Shown here piece by piece: positions 4,450 through 5,703 of a DNA stretch of 5,703 nt. Within the stretch, counting starts at the first letter, position 1. The number at the start of each line of letters is the position of its first letter. The stretch is from CAYXRS01 sp964636485 (GTDB taxonomy: Bacteria; Gemmatimonadota; Gemmatimonadetes; Gemmatimonadales; Gemmatimonadaceae), in contig CAZWSO010000167.1 of assembly GCA_964636485.1 (NCBI GenBank), positions 1 through 5,703 on the forward strand. Reading direction: 5' to 3'. Under the pieces are notes generated by a model. It saw only the letters and a list, made by a program, of their open reading frames with translations. It did not search any database and was not told the origin of the DNA. A program made the position numbers and the translations under genes.

Positions 4450-5703
4450 CGGCGGACCACCGGATGGCCGGCTCGGCGTCGGCTTCATTGGCAGCGGGTT
4501 CAACGCGGGCTTCCACCTGCTGGGCTGGGCTGGTGTGCGTGACGCCGACGTCCTTGGCGTGTGGAGCCCCACGAAGAAGAATGCGACGGCGCTGGCGGCG
4601 CGAGCCCGCGCGCTCGACGTGGGTGCGGCGAAGGCGTACCGCTCCATCACCGACATGGTGGCTGATCCGGTGATCGATGCGCTATGGCTTACCGGACCGA
4701 ACCAGGCGCGCGTGGAAAACATGGAGGAGATCGTCCACGCTATCGAGAGTGGGAAGGGCACGCTCCGCGGGCTCGCTTGCGAGAAGCCGCTGGCGCGAAA
4801 CGTGGCCGAGGCGAAGCGCGTGGTGGCGCTGGCGAAGCGCGTCGGCCTCATGACGGGGTACCTGGAGAACCAGCTCTTCGCTCCGCAGGTAGAGTACGGC
4901 CGTTCGCTGATCTGGGCGCGTGGAGCGGCGACGGCGGGGCGTCCCTATCTCGCCCGTGCCGCCGAGGAGCACAGCGGGCCGCACATGCCCTGGTTCTGGC
5001 GCGGTGAGCTTCAGGGCGGCGGCGTCCTCAACGACATGATGTGCCATTCGGCGCTGGTCGTCCGGCACCTGCTGACGGATCCGACGAAGTCGCTGTCATC
5101 GGTACGGCCGGTGCGCGTGAGCGCGCACATCGCGAGCCTGAAGTGGACGCGTCCCGAGTACTGCCGGCAGCTCACCACTCGGATGGGGCGTGACGTGGAT
5201 TATGCGAAGTGCCCGTCGGAAGACTTCGCCAGCATGACGATCGAGTTCGACACGGATGACGGGCACGTGGTGATCGGCGAGGCGACCACGAGCTGGAGCT
5301 TCGTGGGCGCGGGCCTGCGTCTCTCGGCGGAGCTGCTAGGACCGGAGTACTCGATGTCCTGGAACACGCTCGACAGCGGGCTCAAGTTGTTCTTCAGCCG
5401 GGAAACGCGCGGCAAGGCCGGTGAGGATCTGGTCGAGAAGCAGAACGCCGAGGTGGGGCTGATGCCTGTTGTGGCGAACGAGGCGGCGGCGTACGGCTAT
5501 GAGGCCGAGGACCGGCACTTCGTGCGCGCATTTCTGGGCAAGGAAGCGCCGCGGCTCACGTTCGGCGATGGCCTCGAGGTGGTGAAGCTGTTGATGACGG
5601 CGTATCAGAGTGCGGAGCAGGGGAAGACGCTGGCGTTTCCGTCGCGCGGGCTGGACAAGTTCATCCCTGCCGTAGCGCAGGGGACGTGGAAGCCGGCTGT
5701 GGT
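4436..5703 (+). CDS. Gfo/Idh/MocA-family NAD(P)-dependent oxidoreductase (3' end outside window)
   Basis: The frame from ATG 4436 stays open to the end of the window, giving 422 residues with no stop. The N-terminal Rossmann domain starts with LGVGFIGSGFNAGFHL (13-28). The family motif EKPLARN is at 116-122, with Lys117 the expected catalytic lysine. The second domain shows GGGVLNDMMCHSALVVRHLL (194-213), in which Asp200 and His204 match the usual Asp...His pair. Enzymes of this family move hydride between NAD(P) and a sugar or inositol carbon and are often found with xylose-isomerase-like partners. There is no signal peptide, so this enzyme should act in the cytoplasm, unlike the two Tat-tagged proteins. 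The start overlaps the small-subunit gene by 14 bases, indicating one operon with translational coupling; no strong Shine-Dalgarno sequence is visible. At 422 residues and still open it is near or above the usual family length (about 330-450), so little should be missing. Reduction of a 3-keto sugar, or the reverse, is the likely role but is inferred. Confidence 0.9.
   Translation, partial: MARTNGGPPDGRLGVGFIGSGFNAGFHLLGWAGVRDADVLGVWSPTKKNATALAARARALDVGAAKAYRSITDMVADPVIDALWLTGPNQARVENMEEIVHAIESGKGTLRGLACEKPLARNVAEAKRVVALAKRVGLMTGYLENQLFAPQVEYGRSLIWARGAATAGRPYLARAAEEHSGPHMPWFWRGELQGGGVLNDMMCHSALVVRHLLTDPTKSLSSVRPVRVSAHIASLKWTRPEYCRQLTTRMGRDVDYAKCPSEDFASMTIEFDTDDGHVVIGEATTSWSFVGAGLRLSAELLGPEYSMSWNTLDSGLKLFFSRETRGKAGEDLVEKQNAEVGLMPVVANEAAAYGYEAEDRHFVRAFLGKEAPRLTFGDGLEVVKLLMTAYQSAEQGKTLAFPSRGLDKFIPAVAQGTWKPAV

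Noticed and set aside
1..5703. tRNA, rRNA, CRISPR arrays, insertion sequences or long direct repeats
   Set aside because: I read through for clover-leaf patterns, repeated spacers and transposase motifs and saw none; the window is almost fully coding.

Overview
This is a GC-rich, gene-dense stretch with all recognisable genes on the + strand and almost no intergenic space. Three things point to an aerobic soil or water bacterium of the Gemmatimonadota, Acidobacteriota or a similar high-GC phylum: the GC-rich codon use, the twin-arginine (Tat) signals on sugar enzymes, and the pairing of a GMC dehydrogenase with a gluconate-2-dehydrogenase-subunit-3-like protein. The phylum is an inference from style, not from a marker gene.

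Layout. Positions 12-33 hold a perfect 9-bp inverted repeat with a 4-bp spacer, which looks like a TetR-type operator and overlaps the GTG start of a TetR/AcrR-family repressor (21-638). A small four-helix membrane protein of unknown function follows (680-1057). Next comes a tight four-gene run: a Tat-tagged xylose-isomerase-like TIM-barrel protein (about 1087-2022), a GMC-family FAD sugar dehydrogenase with a four-cysteine cluster (2030-3724), its Tat-tagged small subunit (3721-4449), and a Gfo/Idh/MocA oxidoreductase that starts inside the small-subunit gene (4436) and runs off the end of the window. This last gene has no stop codon in the window.

How the genes may work together. The GMC subunit has no export signal of its own, while its small subunit carries a Tat motif, so the pair is probably exported folded as one complex (hitch-hiker export). 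This arrangement resembles glucoside 3-dehydrogenases and FAD-dependent glucose dehydrogenases, which pass electrons to a cytochrome c. No cytochrome gene is in the window. The neighbouring TIM-barrel protein and the Gfo/Idh/MocA enzyme are the partners expected in 3-keto-glycoside chemistry: oxidation at C3 of a sugar, elimination or isomerisation of the keto-sugar, then NAD(P)-dependent reduction. The substrate cannot be read from the sequence.

The most notable details are a 10-G run at the end of the GMC gene, where one extra G or a -1 slip would fuse it in frame to the small subunit; a conflict between the best ribosome-binding site and the reading frame at the start of the isomerase gene, next to a 6-C run; and the operator that covers the repressor's own start codon.
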